From Malachius bipustulatus (Eukaryota > Arthropoda > Insecta > Coleoptera > Melyridae), in the NCBI GenBank assembly GCA_910589415.1, contig OU342631.1:8556001-8620000 (forward strand): a stretch of 64,000 bases of DNA. The letters run 5' to 3'. The position numbers were made by a program, and so were the translations under genes. Shown here piece after piece: positions 46,061 through 58,814 of the stretch (positions within the stretch are counted from its first letter, which is position 1; each line of letters starts with the position of its first letter). The notes beneath the pieces are model-generated. The model ran no database searches and was not told the origin of the DNA. It was given only the letters and a program-made list of their open reading frames with translations.

Positions 46061-46584
46061 AATTTCGTAACGTGGTTTGCGTCATCCGGAAGAGCATCAA
46101 AAATCTATAAAAACCGTGGTCGAGGTCCTGATCACTTATCGATCTCTGATTGTTTTTGCGCAAAACAGAGATTTTCATTTCCTCTCCCTTTCTCGTTTTC
46201 TACCACAATAGAACGCACGCAGACTCGGCTTTTAGCACAATTCCACCATATCATCAACAAAGTCGAATGATTTACTTACTTGTTATAATTCCAGCTATAT
46301 GATAATGAAAAAAAAAAATTGTCTAATAACCCCCTCCCCCCTCCACCGAAAAAAAACTGCCTCCAAAATGGCGATTTTCTTGATTTTAACCTCACTGCTA
46401 ATTTATACGTCAATGAAACCGCGTGAAAATTTGTTGTTATGTTTATTTAATCACGTCCTTGAACAATTCATGAATTTTGGATAAATATTTTTTTGTTCAA
46501 TTATTGTTAAAAAAGTGTACTTTTTATTACACTAGCAAATTTCAAAAATAAACCTGTGACAGCGATACTCATAATACGAAGATC

Positions 46585-47270
46585 ATGCTCATAGCTGCAA
46601 AGGACCGGGAAAAAAATTTGAAATATGGAAAATTCAGTATCGTGGAAATCGTGAAATCGTCAAAACATTTCTCGTTACTTTTGAACCTGACCTCGTATCG
46701 ACGAACGGTTTTCACTAATGGACCTTCCGCGTCCAAGTTAGCAGACAACGACACCTTCCCGATCAAAATTGGAGAAAAAATATTTCGGCAGGCTTACGAA
46801 TTTTAGCGAGTTTTACTTGAAAAAATTCACGTTCATCGATTCGATCCCGCTGATTACGGTAAAAATAGTCGAAAAATTCTGAGGTGTTTGGAGAATCGAT
46901 TTTTTCCTTGACGGAAAAGCCTTGATAGAAGACGTTCTAGAGATTTGTTGCCTATATCGAACCTGCCGCCGTATAAACCTTCAATTTCCTATCGAACCGA
47001 GAAAGAGAAATAAAAATAGAATAGAAAAAAATTCTATCGAATAGCGTTGAGTCGAATAGTTTGAAAAACATCTAAAACCGCGATTAACCCAAAATGTTGA
47101 AATCGTAGAAAAATTTACTCGTAACTTTTGAACCTGGCCTCGTATCGACGAACGGTTTCGCTAATGGACTTGGCACGTCCGAAGCGTCCAACAGAAAACG
47201 AAATCTCCCTCATCAGAATAAAAAAATCACTTTTAACTCCCAACGAATTTTAGCAAGTTTGACGTAAAAA
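46585..47270 (+). repeat. Imperfect direct repeat, two copies 447 bp apart
   Basis: CCTCGTATCGACGAACGGTT starts at 46691 and, with one late difference, at 47138. It is preceded in both by ACTTTTGAACCTG and followed by CTAATGGAC and AACGAATTTTAGC. Divergence is greater outside this core. It may be part of a longer dispersed element. Confidence 0.7.
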
Positions 47271-47484
47271 AAATCGCGATAAAAGTCATGTCCTTCAATT
47301 CCAATCCTTGAGTCCTCAAAAATTATTTTAAGGCTTCATTTTATCATTTAAAAAAAAAATTATAAATTTTACATAATATCTCAAAAATTGGTGGTTTTTT
47401 ATGTCGTTCATTTCTAGCGAAAATTACCGCAAATTAATCCAGAGATCAGTGTTTTAGGGAAATTTCACTTTAAAAACCAATTTT

Positions 47485-47545
47485 TTGGTCATATTTTCTC
47501 GTTTCTGGGCCATATCTCTCCTTCTTTTGGGCCTCTCGGCTGTGC
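47485..47545 (-). repeat. Inverted fragment related to the 44.5-46.1 kb repeat
   Basis: Read on the minus strand it contains GAGATATGGCCCAGAAACGA and GAAAATATGACCAAAAAA, the same kind of ATGGCCCA-purine motif that fills the ~280-bp units. Probably a detached, inverted relic. Confidence 0.5.
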
Positions 47546-50094
47546 CTACTTGTACTTCCAGAATAATTATTGTAAAAATCAAATAATTGGATTGTTTTGA
47601 TTTTCTTTTTAATTTCAAAAAATTAAAGTGTCTGGTTTTTTCGTTCGGAAAAAGTAGTTTTCAACAATTTCCCTTCTATTAAATCACAATAAAATGATAA
47701 TCTCATACAATGACCATCAGTTATGCTGTTCTAAGCTGTATACTTATCAACATATAACGGATGTGTATGTGTTTTGTCGCATTCATAATTAAAGAGCGCC
47801 TACCGGAAACGCCAGGCGAGGGCGTTTATTTTCTTGCATGCTGGTTTGTTTCATTTTGCTTTCGCAATTTTTTCATACTCCGCTTTGGGAGACTGATCAG
47901 ACTACACAGACACACACACACATGCATACTTGCAAAAATCTGGTATTCAAGTAGTGCTCTCTTTCGTGTGTTCCGGGTGTGGATTATAAAGTCGCGATTT
48001 ATAAATAAAATAACACGAAAACCACTGAAAAATTGTTGTTTTAACCGCTCCTCTCCTAGCCATCCATCGATCCGGCCTTTGACTCCGATTTATAAAAATA
48101 TTCCCGAATCGTTTTTTGTTAGTTTAATTTTAATTATGCTTTCAGAAATAAGTATATACGATATACGATGCAGTCGGGCGATCAAAAGGAACCATTTTAG
48201 CGCCGTTGCTAATAATAACAATATAAGCAAAACAATAATGTACATTTCTAACGGTAAAAGTTAACATGAATTTTTTATACATATCGCGATGTGATGGAAT
48301 TCTCGAGTAATTGACGTTATTCAATTCAATTCAATTGTTTCGAGCAGTCGATCAAAGCGCGGCTGGAATAAAACTTTTGTGAAGAAACGACAAACGACAA
48401 ACGATAAACGATAAACGATAAACGATCGGTTCAATTATCCTCTCGGTATATTTTATTTTACCCTCCTAAAGAGACTTCACCATCTTTAATGCGGCAGATA
48501 ACGTAACAAAAGATAAATTAAATCCGCCTAGCTAAAATTTAATTAAATCAACCCTTGCCCGAGCTGTAAAGTGTTTACCCATCTTTTTTACTTGATTTAC
48601 CGTTAAAGTTGTATTGCTCTAGTCTATAAATCGCCTTGTTTCCAGCTAATGAATTCAACCGGGTCGGTCCGGAGATTTTAGAGGAGACAATTCTTTCATA
48701 ATCGGCTTTATACTTTTCCAAGCGGAACGGCATCAGTGCGATTATTTAATAACAGTGTTATTAATAATACTGCTTGAACAGTAATACAATTCATCTTTTT
48801 TGGAGAAAACAAGTTGCGGACGTTTTCCAGCTCAATTTTTTGAATTGCGTCATCTTTGTTTTCTCGCAAAGGAGACGAGGTCGATCCCCATAGCGATCTA
48901 TCTTGATCTATTAACAAGCTTCCAGCGACGGTACATTAAGTGATTAGTAAAAATGTATAATTTTGTGTATTCAGGTTCAGCTTTTAAACATTTTTTTCTC
49001 GAAATTTTTAGTTTTTCTTCTCGAAAATGATTTTGGTAATTATATACATCCGCGGCTCCTAAGTTTCATCAATTTTTTCGGAACCGAGGAGCGAAATAGG
49101 GGTGCTGGGTGGGTAAGAAGCTAAAAACAGCCATTGCAAACTAATATTAAGGTCACAACTAAGGTCTCTCTGACACTACGGTCGAATTTCTATTTTTTTC
49201 TTCACTTTCAGGGCAAGGAAAATCTTCCAGATTAACAGTAGCACGATTTTTATTTTGAATTTTGCATTTATTTCGCATTTATATTCCAAAAATCATTGCA
49301 CCAATCCCTGTGGACTGGACACGATATGTGAAAGCGGATATAGCGCCCGTCCGCCTCTGTAAGCTTCGAAGCGCTTGGAATTGTCGTTGAAGTGGTTACA
49401 TCCGTGATTCGCGGTATAAATCGGCGCCTCTTGTCAGGACCGCACTCTCTCCGCACTCCAACACCGATGTTTTAGGCCGTTTTTTTGCTTTCCCTTTCAT
49501 TTGCAAAGCAAATGAATACCTTTCTGCCGTTACTATAGGTATGTTCTCCTCCCCTATATAGGTGCCATAGTGAAACTGTAGGAGCCGCAGATGTATATAA
49601 TGACCATGCATGATTTTTTCTAGGATTTGTTTTTTTGAATTATTAGACAAGGTCCGGTCAGCTCCAGATCGTCTTTAATCTATTACACCAATTCCAAAAA
49701 TTGTACAACTCATTGTTGGTGATATTTTGAACAACGGTTTACGTTTTACATCTTTTTCACCGTCTCTTTTTGAACCCCCCACCCCCTCTCTCCTTCAGGG
49801 TAGAGAGAGAACTACAAAATTCAATTCCCTTAATGAAAGAAGGCCAAACATAACGAAAGAAGGAGAAGAATTCTCAACATTTCTCACAGCTTTCTCAGCA
49901 AAGGCAGCTCGTTGACAAAAAGAAACTGGCCTGTATTCGTTTTCATTATTTTGAAGAACGTATCGTATACCTGAACGTTGACGAACTGTCAATGTCAAGT
50001 ACAGCCACCAGGCGAAGTACCAAGCTTGATTGTTTCGCCGAAATTGATAAGAAACTCTAATTGATAAAAATTTTTGACCAGCGAACACTTGATG
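47546..50094. other. No recognised gene
   Basis: Contains a heptamer microsatellite (48385-48426), an ACAAGGTCCGGTCAGCTCC element end at about 49647, and otherwise unassigned sequence. The 167-codon frame at 47761-48264 is the longest ATG-started one here, but its composition is irregular and it has no domain signature. Confidence 0.45.
48385..48426 (+). repeat. AAACGAY heptamer microsatellite, six copies
   Basis: Two AAACGAC followed by four AAACGAT units, perfectly in register, 42 bp. Confidence 0.95.
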
Positions 50095-51960
50095 GCTACG
50101 TTGGTCTAAAGATTTTACTCATTGGTAGTGGAAGAAGAAAGGTAGAGGTGTCTTTTTCTTGATGAATCAAAGTTCTTGTTCCATCGTTCAAAAGAGTGCG
50201 GGGAAAAGAGGGCGTCAAGTTCTATTAAGAATTCCAATTTCCAGACTTGGAAAATGGCCACGCTGGTCCAAAGATTATGCTCATTGGTAGTGGAAGAAGA
50301 AAGGTTGAGGTGTCTTTTTTTTTGATTAATCAAAGTTCTTGTCCATCGTTCAAAAGAGTGCAGGGAAAAGAGGGCTTCAAGTTCTATTAAGAATTCCAAT
50401 TCACAAATTTGAACCACGCTGGTCCAAATATTTGGCTCATTGGTAGTCGAAGAAGAAAGGTTGAGGTGTCTTTTTTTGATTAAATAAAGTTCTTGTCCAT
50501 CGTTCAAAAGAGTGCAGGAAAAAGAGGGCTTCAAAGTTATATTAAGAATTCCAATTTGCAGACTTGGAAAATGGCCACGCTGATCCAAAGATTATGCTCA
50601 TTGGTAGTGGAAGAAGAAAGGTTGAGGTGTCTTTTTTTTTGATGAATCAAAGTTGTTGTTCCATCGTTCAGATGTTTGAAGGGAAGGTAATTAATGTTTT
50701 AGAAAGAAAATTATGAAGGAACTGGTTGCTTTCTACTATGAAAGTGATGCAGAGAGGGCTTCAAGTTCTATTAAGAATTGCAATTCACAAATTTGGACCA
50801 CGATGGTCCAAAAATTTGGCTCATTGGTAGTGGAAGAAGAAAGGTTCAGGTGTCTTTTTTTGATTAATCAAAGTTCTTGTCCATCGTTCAAAAGAGTGCA
50901 GGGAAAAGAGGGCTTCAAGTTCTATTAAAAATTCCAATTTCCAGACTTGTAAAATGGCCACGCTGGTCCAAAGATTATGCTCATTGGTAGTGGAAGAAGA
51001 AAGGTTGAGGTGTCTTTTTTTTTTGATGAATCAAAGTTGTTGTTCCATCGTTCAGATGTTTGAAGGGAAGGTAATTAATGTTTTAGAAAGAAAATTATGA
51101 AGGAACTGGTTGCTTTCTACTATGAAAGTGATGCAGAGAGGGCTTCAAGTTCTATTAAGAATTGCAATTCACAAATTTGGACCACGATGGTCCAAAAATT
51201 TGGCTCATTGGTAGTGGAAGAAGAAAGGTTCAGGTGTCTTTTTTTGATTAATCAAAGTTCTTGTCCATCGTTCAAAAGAGTGCAGGGAAAAGAGGGCTTC
51301 AAGTTCTATTAAAAATTCCAATTTCCAGACTTGTAAAATGGCCACGCTGGTCCAAAGATTATGCTCATTGGTAGTGGAAGAAGAAAGGTTGAGGTGTTTT
51401 TTTTTGTTGATGAATCAAAGTTCTTGTTCCGTCGTTCAAAATTTGCAGGGAAGCTAATTACAGTTTTAAAAAGACGATTATAGAGGTACTGGTTGCTTTC
51501 TACTATATGAACGTGATGTTAAAATGGCTTCAAGTTATGTTAAGAATTCCAATTGCTAAATTTGGAAGATGGCCACGCTGGTCTAAAGACTTTGCGCATT
51601 GGTAGTGGAAGAAGAAAGGTAGACGTGCCTTTTTCTCATTGAATCAAAGTTCTTGTTCCATCGTTCAGATGTTTGCAGGGAAGTGAATTAAAGTTTTAGA
51701 AAGACGATTATTATAGAGAAAGTGGTTGCTTTCTACCGTGAAAGTGATGTCTGCAAGTTCTATTAAGGATTCCAATTCCTAAACTTGGAAAATGAAGCTG
51801 GTCTAAAAGCTCCTTGGTAGTGGAAGAAAAAAGGTTGAGGTGTCTTTTTCTCATCGGATCAAAGTTCTTCTTCCATCGTTCAGATGTTTGCATCAGGGAA
51901 GTCGATTAAAGGTTCAGATAGAAAATTAAGGAGGAACTGGTTGCTTTTTTAAGGAGGTGA
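50095..51960 (+). repeat. ~160-bp tandem repeat with 225-bp variants, about ten copies
   Basis: TTGGTAGTGGAAGAAGAAAG or a near variant starts at about 50123, 50284, 50441, 50600, 50825, 50984, 51209, 51368, 51599 and 51812. Units are about 159 bp, or 213-231 bp where they carry an extra segment with TGAAGGAACTGGTTGCTTTC. Each also has ATCAAAGTTCTTGT, CCATCGTTCA and GGCTTCAAGTTCTATTAAGA. The 157-codon minus frame (50115-50588) and two identical 71-codon plus frames (50713, 51097) derive from the repeat. Confidence 0.93.
50641..51397 (+). repeat. 384-bp exact higher-order duplication
   Basis: Positions 50641-51024 are repeated at 51025 onward to about 51397 with no difference I could find apart from poly-T length. 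The 384 bp consist of one 225-bp and one 159-bp unit. Neighbouring units differ at many positions, so this is a very recent unequal exchange or an assembly duplication. Confidence 0.85.
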
Positions 51961-53538
51961 TCTAAAAAGGGCTTCCTATTAAGAATTACAAATCCAAGGC
52001 TTGAACCATTTTTTTAAACGAGGATTGGGGTTGCATTTTTTAAAAAGAAATTTTGGAATTGTTAGTGCAGAAAATAGATTCCTTTATTGTTCTGGTTGTG
52101 TCTTTGAATGGTTCCCAGTGACTGAGAACTTTGCTTGAAGATTAGATCTGAAGAGGTGTGTTACAGAGTCATCCATGAATACAAAAGATGTCAGATTCCA
52201 TCCATGATTGACGTGAACTGAAGATTTGGAAATGTGGATTTATCGACGAATTCTAGAAGATCTTCAACTCTTACAGAATGAAACATGAAATAGAGTAATT
52301 TAATCAAAAGAACGATTCCAACTCGCAGCAGCAGCGAATAAAATCACGGTTACGCCGAGGAGGACATCGGACCGCGTGTTTGCGGACAATTAATTATCAC
52401 CTCAAGATTAAGACAAGTTTTCTGAGAGGAAAAGTCCTTAGGAAACAAATTTGAATACGTGTAGGTACATAAATAACAAAAACACCTGAACCCAATAATC
52501 GCGTTCAGGTTTCCTGTTTTCAAAAGGAGAGGTGATAATAAATTTCGTCAAGGTGTTACGTTTCTAATAACGATCCATCAAATCGGATATTTCCAATCGA
52601 GATTATGTTTTAATTGAAACCTATCTCTCGCTCTTATTCGAGATATTATTCTAGCCGCGGGTAGAACTCTCATAATCAAACAAAATATATGCTTTGCCTA
52701 ATAAGAAATTTGGTACCAAACATTTTTTTTTGCTTATACTGGGCGAGCGAGTAACAACTTCTATAACTGATGCCGGAGAGTCAGTATGGGTTTGTTATAA
52801 ATATAAATAGAATTATTGTATACAGGGAGGTTTTATCCGAGTTTGCTATGTCTGCAATGTTAAATTAATAAGCGAGTTAAAGGCTGCTGAAGTCAGAATT
52901 TTGACGTCATAACTGCCGCGTTGCGAAAATAGAAAATTGTACTTATAATAGACCAAGCAAATAGAGGTTTTTTCTTGACAAAAATAATAACAAGGTGCCC
53001 CGGAATAACCCCCAGATCCTAACTACACATTTTTCTGCTCGAGTTTACCTTTTTTCTATTATTAACACTTTAGTGCAAAATATGTTTTTTTTTTTCTTTA
53101 TTTTTGCGTGTAAAAGAAAAACTGATTGGATAATCTAAGTAGTCCCAGTAAAGAAATTGTAGAGAATTAAAATACGAAGAAAATGAGAGTTTGCACGACC
53201 CAATCGGTTAATTAATAAGGGAGAAAATAAAAAACAAAACAAAAAAATAAAATGAAAAGGAAAAAATTGCAATTTTTCAAAAATTCATAACGTTGCCATT
53301 TTTGAGTTTGTTGTATTGCAGGGCTCATTTGCGGGTTAGTCGTTATTAATAAATCCTTCCTGTGTCCAAAACCCAGACGCTGTTTAATTAGTTTTCACGT
53401 AATTGCAATCAGAAGTTCTTCATGTCATTTTTTATTTATCAAATTTATCAAATTTATCAAATTGATTAGGAATAAAGTAGAAGTGCTCAGTTATAAAAAG
53501 ACGTCACTCTTCGTTTTCTACTTAAATGTTGAAAAATT
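51961..53538. other. No recognised gene
   Basis: Unique AT-rich sequence with a short GC-richer patch at about 52320-52390. No reading frame of note. Confidence 0.45.
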
Positions 53539-53655
53539 GGTAAAAATACGCGTGCAAACGTGAGCGAAAACGGCCGAGAGTGTGGAGTGAGGGTAGTACA
53601 GAAGATGCGAGGAGTGCTCGGCCGCTTTCGCTTACGTTTGCGCGTAATTTTTACC
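53539..53655. repeat. 117-bp inverted repeat with ~40-bp GC-richer arms
   Basis: The left arm starts GGTAAAAATACGCGTGCAAA and continues to CGGCCGAG; the right arm is its imperfect reverse complement (CTCGGCCGCTTTCGCTTACG through TTTTTACC). The ~35-nt centre is purine-rich. Arms are richer in GC and CpG than the surroundings. Possibly a small fold-back transposon; no target duplication was identified. Confidence 0.75.
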
Positions 53656-54281
53656 CTCTAGTTTTGCACACAGGAAGAATTTATCAATGTCGACTAGCCC
53701 GCCCTACAGCTCAAAAAATGGCGACGCTATGAGTTTTTGAAAAACGATATTTTTTCGGGTTTTTGGGGTTTTCTCTCTTCATAATGAACCGATCGCGTTG
53801 TTTGAGGTCTCATTTTCTTCGTATTTTAATTCTTCACAATTCTTCTATTGGGACCATTTACATTGCTTGATCAGTTTTCCTTTTACAAGCAAAATACCAA
53901 AAAATGCATTTTTTTGTACTAAATTGTTAATAAAAAAAAACGACTATTCCGCGTCAGATGGCGCCTGATGTTGGTATTCAGCTACTATTTTTGTTATAAT
54001 CTGGTCATTTTAGAGCTCTGTTGCTTGGTCTATTAAGTAGAGGGCACGTATAGACAGTCATGACTGATATGACGTCATATTATGCGATACACTCAGGGCA
54101 ATATCTCGAGATAGGAAACAGATATCGAAGCGCCGTTTTCACCATCATCCTCAAGAAACTCAAGAGAATTGATTGAAGGGAAATTATTTTTTTAATTGCT
54201 AATGCCTTCAAGGGAAGCTCAATAATTCATTGTTCGTGTGTAGAATTTTATAAGTAACAAAACTGATACTTATTCCAAGTA
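53656..54281. other. No recognised gene
   Basis: Unique sequence; includes the AGATGGCGCC partial CTCF-like match near 53955. Confidence 0.4.
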
Positions 54282-54503
54282 CAGGGTGTCTCAACACTAG
54301 TGCCCACCTCAAAAATTACGATCCCGACGCCGTTAGTCATTTTCGTGTTCGGTTATTTATTGAAATTTTTCGTTTTTTCGCGATCAAGACACGCGTCATG
54401 GATAATGAACAAGGTTTCAGAGAAAATTACAACAAAAACTTCTGAAAACTTCAAATTGATATCTTTGTAATTAGCCGTCATTTTTGGGGCGGACACTAGT
54501 ACC
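54282..54503. mobile_element. ~205-220-bp inverted-repeat element
   Basis: The left arm ACTAGTGCCCACCTCAAAAA (from 54296) and right arm (ending 54500; minus strand ACTAGTGTCCGCCCCAAAAA) are about 24 bp with three differences. CAGGGTGTCTCAA precedes the left arm, resembling the CAGGGTG ends seen at 8100, 15871 and 37984. Short, non-coding, MITE-like. Confidence 0.6.
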
Positions 54504-55581
54504 TCTTAAAGGGCCTTAGAAAATTTAATACCACATCACGCGGTATAACAAAAATAAGACAAAAAAAAACAAGACAAATGCTCGTAAATATGACAACATC
54601 TGTGTCTATCCAGGGACTTTCTTTTAATATTGATGGCGGTGCTGAAAAGTGGCCGCGACTGGCCAGAGGGCCCAAATAATAAAACCGCTGCATACTCATT
54701 ACAAGAAGAAGACTAGTAATCACCGATCGCCATACGTGTTGCCACTACTTTATATTCAAATAGGGTAAAATTAACCGAAACTAATGTCGAATGCGAACAT
54801 TATACGATCTCGGATCTGCTAGCTGTCTAGAAACCCGATGGCTCGTATAAGCGGGAACGATCGGCCTAAAAAAGACGTTAAAGTTTTACAGTTTGTCATT
54901 AAACGTCACTTTAATAAGATTATTGCCCACTTAAGAGGAGGCCAGGTGACCATTCGGTTTTACTTCGCACTCGTCTTGTATGCATCGGAACTGGTTATTA
55001 AAAGTTTTCAGAAATATTCTTATAATTTTCGGTTTTCAGTGATGCTAGAGATAATTGATACGTAACTGTCAGAGTTTTATCGAAATTTGTTTTTTATTGA
55101 ACTTTACAGCAAAAATTTTATTGAGAATGGACGAGATTCGGCGTGGCTTTGAATTTTGCGGCCGATCATCTCACCTCGGAAATTCGCTTTTATTGATATT
55201 GAAATGTTCCTGGTGACCATAAAATCCGAGTGTGCCATAAAGTCGCTGTTTTTTTAATTTCATAACTTTACAATGACAATAATTTTATATTTTAATTAAC
55301 AGAATTTGACTGTTATATGCTATATTCGTGCATAATTTATTGCCATTGATTTTGGTGCATTGTACCTGCCAGGAGATTCGTTCGAGGAACACGCTGTGCC
55401 ACTTTGAAAGAGGTTTGTCTTCTCAAAAAAAATTTCTTCGAAATTTTTTGTTTGCACGTCCTGTATAGATGAGATTCGATCAACTCGAATTTTTTTTTAA
55501 AGTTCAGTTAAACAAGACCAGCTCTAAAAAAATCCCTCTAAATTTTGTTCCTCCCTAATATTTTACCCCAATTTTAAAAAC
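54504..55581. other. No recognised gene
   Basis: Frames at 54496-54723 (minus) and 54838-55065 (plus) are hydrophobic or basic but match no family I know. No repeats noticed. Confidence 0.4.
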
Positions 55582-57770
55582 ATTGTCCAAATTTCCCCGT
55601 CCGCCATAATCTTGAATTCTGTTTTTCTTCTTTTTTTCAATCGCTCATATCTCGCGTTCTGATCATCACACAGCAATCGTTTCGGTGTCATTTGACTCGC
55701 CACGATTCGCTATTCAATCTAGTTTATATCAAATAAAACTCCCCGATCTACTGGTAAAAAGTTGTTAGCATCCAAAGTGAAAAATGATTTGCAAAACTTC
55801 ATTTGCACGGTTTAAAAGCGCTTAGCTCTTTTCAAGCGTATCTGAGGCTCCCAATTCACACTAAAAGTTGCGTTGCTTATTACCGTGCCACTTTGAAGTT
55901 TCTAATACTAGCGCGTCGACCTATGGCGCGTTTGCGGTTCGCGCTGCATTTTACGCTTTTGCAATTAATATTGCAAAAAATAATACTTAAGATCAACGAC
56001 ATAGGTATTCGTAAAATCTATGCTATAAGAGCATAGATTAAATTACCCTGTCCGCCGCAATCTTTCATTCTTTTTTTTTTTCAGTCGGTCATATCTCGCG
56101 CTCTAATTATCCCACAGCAATCGTTTCGGAATCATTTGACACGCCAGGATTCACTCTTCAATTTAGTTTGTATCAAGTAAAACTCCCCACTGTACTGGTA
56201 AAAAAGTTTATTATAGCTTCCAAAGTGAAAAATGCTTTGCAAAAAGTTCTTTTGCCCGGTTTTCAAGCGCATCTGAGCTCTCATCTATGGTTTTTCAATT
56301 TAAACTAGACTCAATTTCCAGTATTAAGAAAAAAAATCTCGATTGGTTGATTACTAGCCCGCCAGTAAACGCTCGAAGCTGCGTTGCTTCGAGCAATGGC
56401 GCGTTTGCGGCTCGCGCCGCATTTCTCGCTTTTGCAACTAACTTAACGATAATTAATAATTAAGACCAATGACAAATTCTTTAAATATATGCTATAAGAG
56501 CACACGTTTTACTTCAATTTTAAGGTATTCAGGCATATTTATGAAGTATTTTTGGATAGAAAATAACGACTTATAAATTTCTCGCTAATATTTTGCAATT
56601 TTCTCAGTTCCTTCAATTTTTCTCAACTTTTTTCCACACCACTTTTGAAGTAGAGTTGATGGCGCGTTCTTTCTAACGTGATTTCCCCTTTTTTCAGTCA
56701 TCGTGGTTGGTTAACGGGGCCAATTCCCTCGCTTTCCTTTTCGTCGATTTCTTCGCTCCGAGTAAAGCTACCATCGTCTGAAGGTCGTCATAATCTTCTC
56801 CGTCGTCATTATGCGAGCCTTCTACGTCTATCGCCACAAATAGCAAATCTTATGTAGTATAGAATGTATAGCATGCATCCAGAAGATTTGATGTCGAATA
56901 GAACACGTGGAATTGGTTCCTGCTCGCTGGTAATTGGCTCAATACCCTAGTCACGTTTTTTTCCAGCCCCAGTCAAGGACATTTTTCTCTTCACCAAGTC
57001 ACTTTTTAACTTGGTGCTATGTCAGTGGGGAATCCTGACGTGTTGCTAAGCTCGCAGGTGGCAAGAGCGATAATTCTCGAAGATGAATATTTTTTGCTAA
57101 TGACGTCAGATGTTTTTCCCATTCCGCAGAAAGCAGACACGGTGTCGTATCCCCTTAATTTTATTTTATTGCTCTCATTGGCGCGGAATTGTTTCTATCT
57201 CAAAAGTGGTGTGGGAAAAAGTTGAGACAAAGTTGAGGAAAAAATAAATTTTACCGGGAAATTTCTTTAATTGTTTTTTTCTATCCAAACACACCTATAA
57301 AATATACCTGACTACCTTAAAATGAAAGTAAAGCGTGTGTTGTTAGCATTTAATCGTTGATCTTAATTACGTTTTATTATATTAGTGACAAAAGCGAGAA
57401 ATGACGCGAACCGCGAACGCGCCAAAGTTTCAAATTGTAATGGTTTGAGTGGGGGCGGACGAGGGGGATGATTTTTTTTTACTGAAATACTTAAAATTGA
57501 GTTTTGTTTAAATAAATCGTCGGTGAAGGGTCTCAGATGCACTGGAAAGGCTACGCGCTTAGAAACCGGGCGCATGAACTTTAGGCAAAGCACTTTCAAC
57601 TTTTACCAATTCAATGGTGAGTTTTACTTGAGCAGGAAATTGAAGAGTAAATCCTGACGAGTTCAAGGAACCCGGAACGATTCCTGTGGGAAGATAAGAA
57701 CGTGAGATATGAGCGATTGAGAAAAAAAACAGAATCCAAGAGGGCAGCGGACGGGGCAATTTGGACAACT
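55582..57770. mobile_element. Large fold-back structure: two direct units and one inverted unit
   Basis: Unit 1 (55582-56040) and unit 2 (56041-56510) are diverged direct copies sharing CATATCTCGCG, CACAGCAATCGTTTCGG, AAAACTCCCC, CAAAGTGAAAAATG, GGCGCGTTTGCGG and TGCTATAAGAGCA. An inverted copy occupies about 57300-57770 (minus strand AATCGCTCATATCTCACG, TTCGCGGTTCGCG). Inversion extends inward: CACACCACTTTTGA near 56636 pairs with TCAAAAGTGGTGTG near 57200. About 500 bp of unique centre (56660-57190) remains. No transposase frame is seen; the frame at 57019-57225 straddles centre and arm. Confidence 0.75.
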
Positions 57771-58814
57771 TTTTTTGGGCCATCTCCTAAATGTATCATT
57801 GGACTAATAATTGCTGAATCTTGAGTGAACTCTTACGGGTACAGTTAAAAATATTTCCTTTGAACTTGCGGTAAGAGCATATTCTATTCTATGCCGCTAG
57901 AGTGTAGCCAGTCTAGTCCAGTCTAGCTCCAGAGCATCGGATTCCCATATCGCAGTTAATTCTTCTCACGTTTCTCGATATGAAAGATAAACACGGCGCA
58001 ACATAACCGTGGGCAGTCGCCATCCGTCAATTCTCCTATCTCGATCTGTCATCTATGGGAGCTCAATTACCAGGTGGATACAAGTGTTTAATTTACTAAC
58101 TGATACTGAATTACGAGCCTGTCCGTACCTCTCACGCCCACCTCTCAAAATCGTCCAAATCTCTCGAAAACACAAATTGTCTATACTTACAAAAAGAAAA
58201 TTACACCCATCTAATAACAACTATACACACACGTGCATTCGAGTTGTATAAATAATATTCATAGATGGATGAATAATAATTCATAATTTCGTTCCCGCGA
58301 GGGGATTTTTGCACGACGAGCGCAATTAGCGATAGAATTCTTCTCGCCGAAGGCGGCGTTTCGATATCAAAGTGGCTTCGAAGAACGGTCGCTCGAGCGG
58401 TAGATAGAAAGGCTCCGGCTTCGTGGATGCCACTTGCAGACCAAATAAAGGCATTCCGTGACTCCGTATATCAAGATAATATGTCAACTGTTCGCTTATG
58501 TAAAAATGCAATTTAGATTTATTACTTGTACACCTCGATTGTGCACCTTTTGTTCCCATAGCTCACGAACGAACGACTCTGACATGAACAGAAATGATCT
58601 GCGTTATCCTTGGATCGATCTTTATAGGTTTAAATCTAATGTAATCATTTTATGATAAAACTTATTAGGTTGAAACAATTCCTAAAGAAAAAGAAAGGTG
58701 GGTCTTATAACTGTAGCACTAGCTCTCACAAGTAGCATTTTATGTTAAATTTAACTCAATTCGACGTAAATTAGTTCAAAAAATTCATATCCTCAACCTG
58801 ATTGAGTAAAATTC
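57771..58814. other. No recognised gene
   Basis: Contains a GC-richer stretch at about 58290-58440 that could be conserved non-coding DNA. No reading frame of note. Confidence 0.4.

Noticed and set aside
47761..48264. 167-codon plus-strand reading frame
   Set aside because: Irregular composition, no domain or repeat structure, no splice context and no recognisable family; likely chance in a low-stop stretch.
50713..51312. Two identical 71-residue plus-strand frames
   Set aside because: Identity follows from the 384-bp exact duplication of non-coding tandem repeat; flanking units do not preserve the frame.
53949..53964. Second CTCF-like site
   Set aside because: Only the AGATGGCGCC core matches; three of the five upstream positions do not fit.
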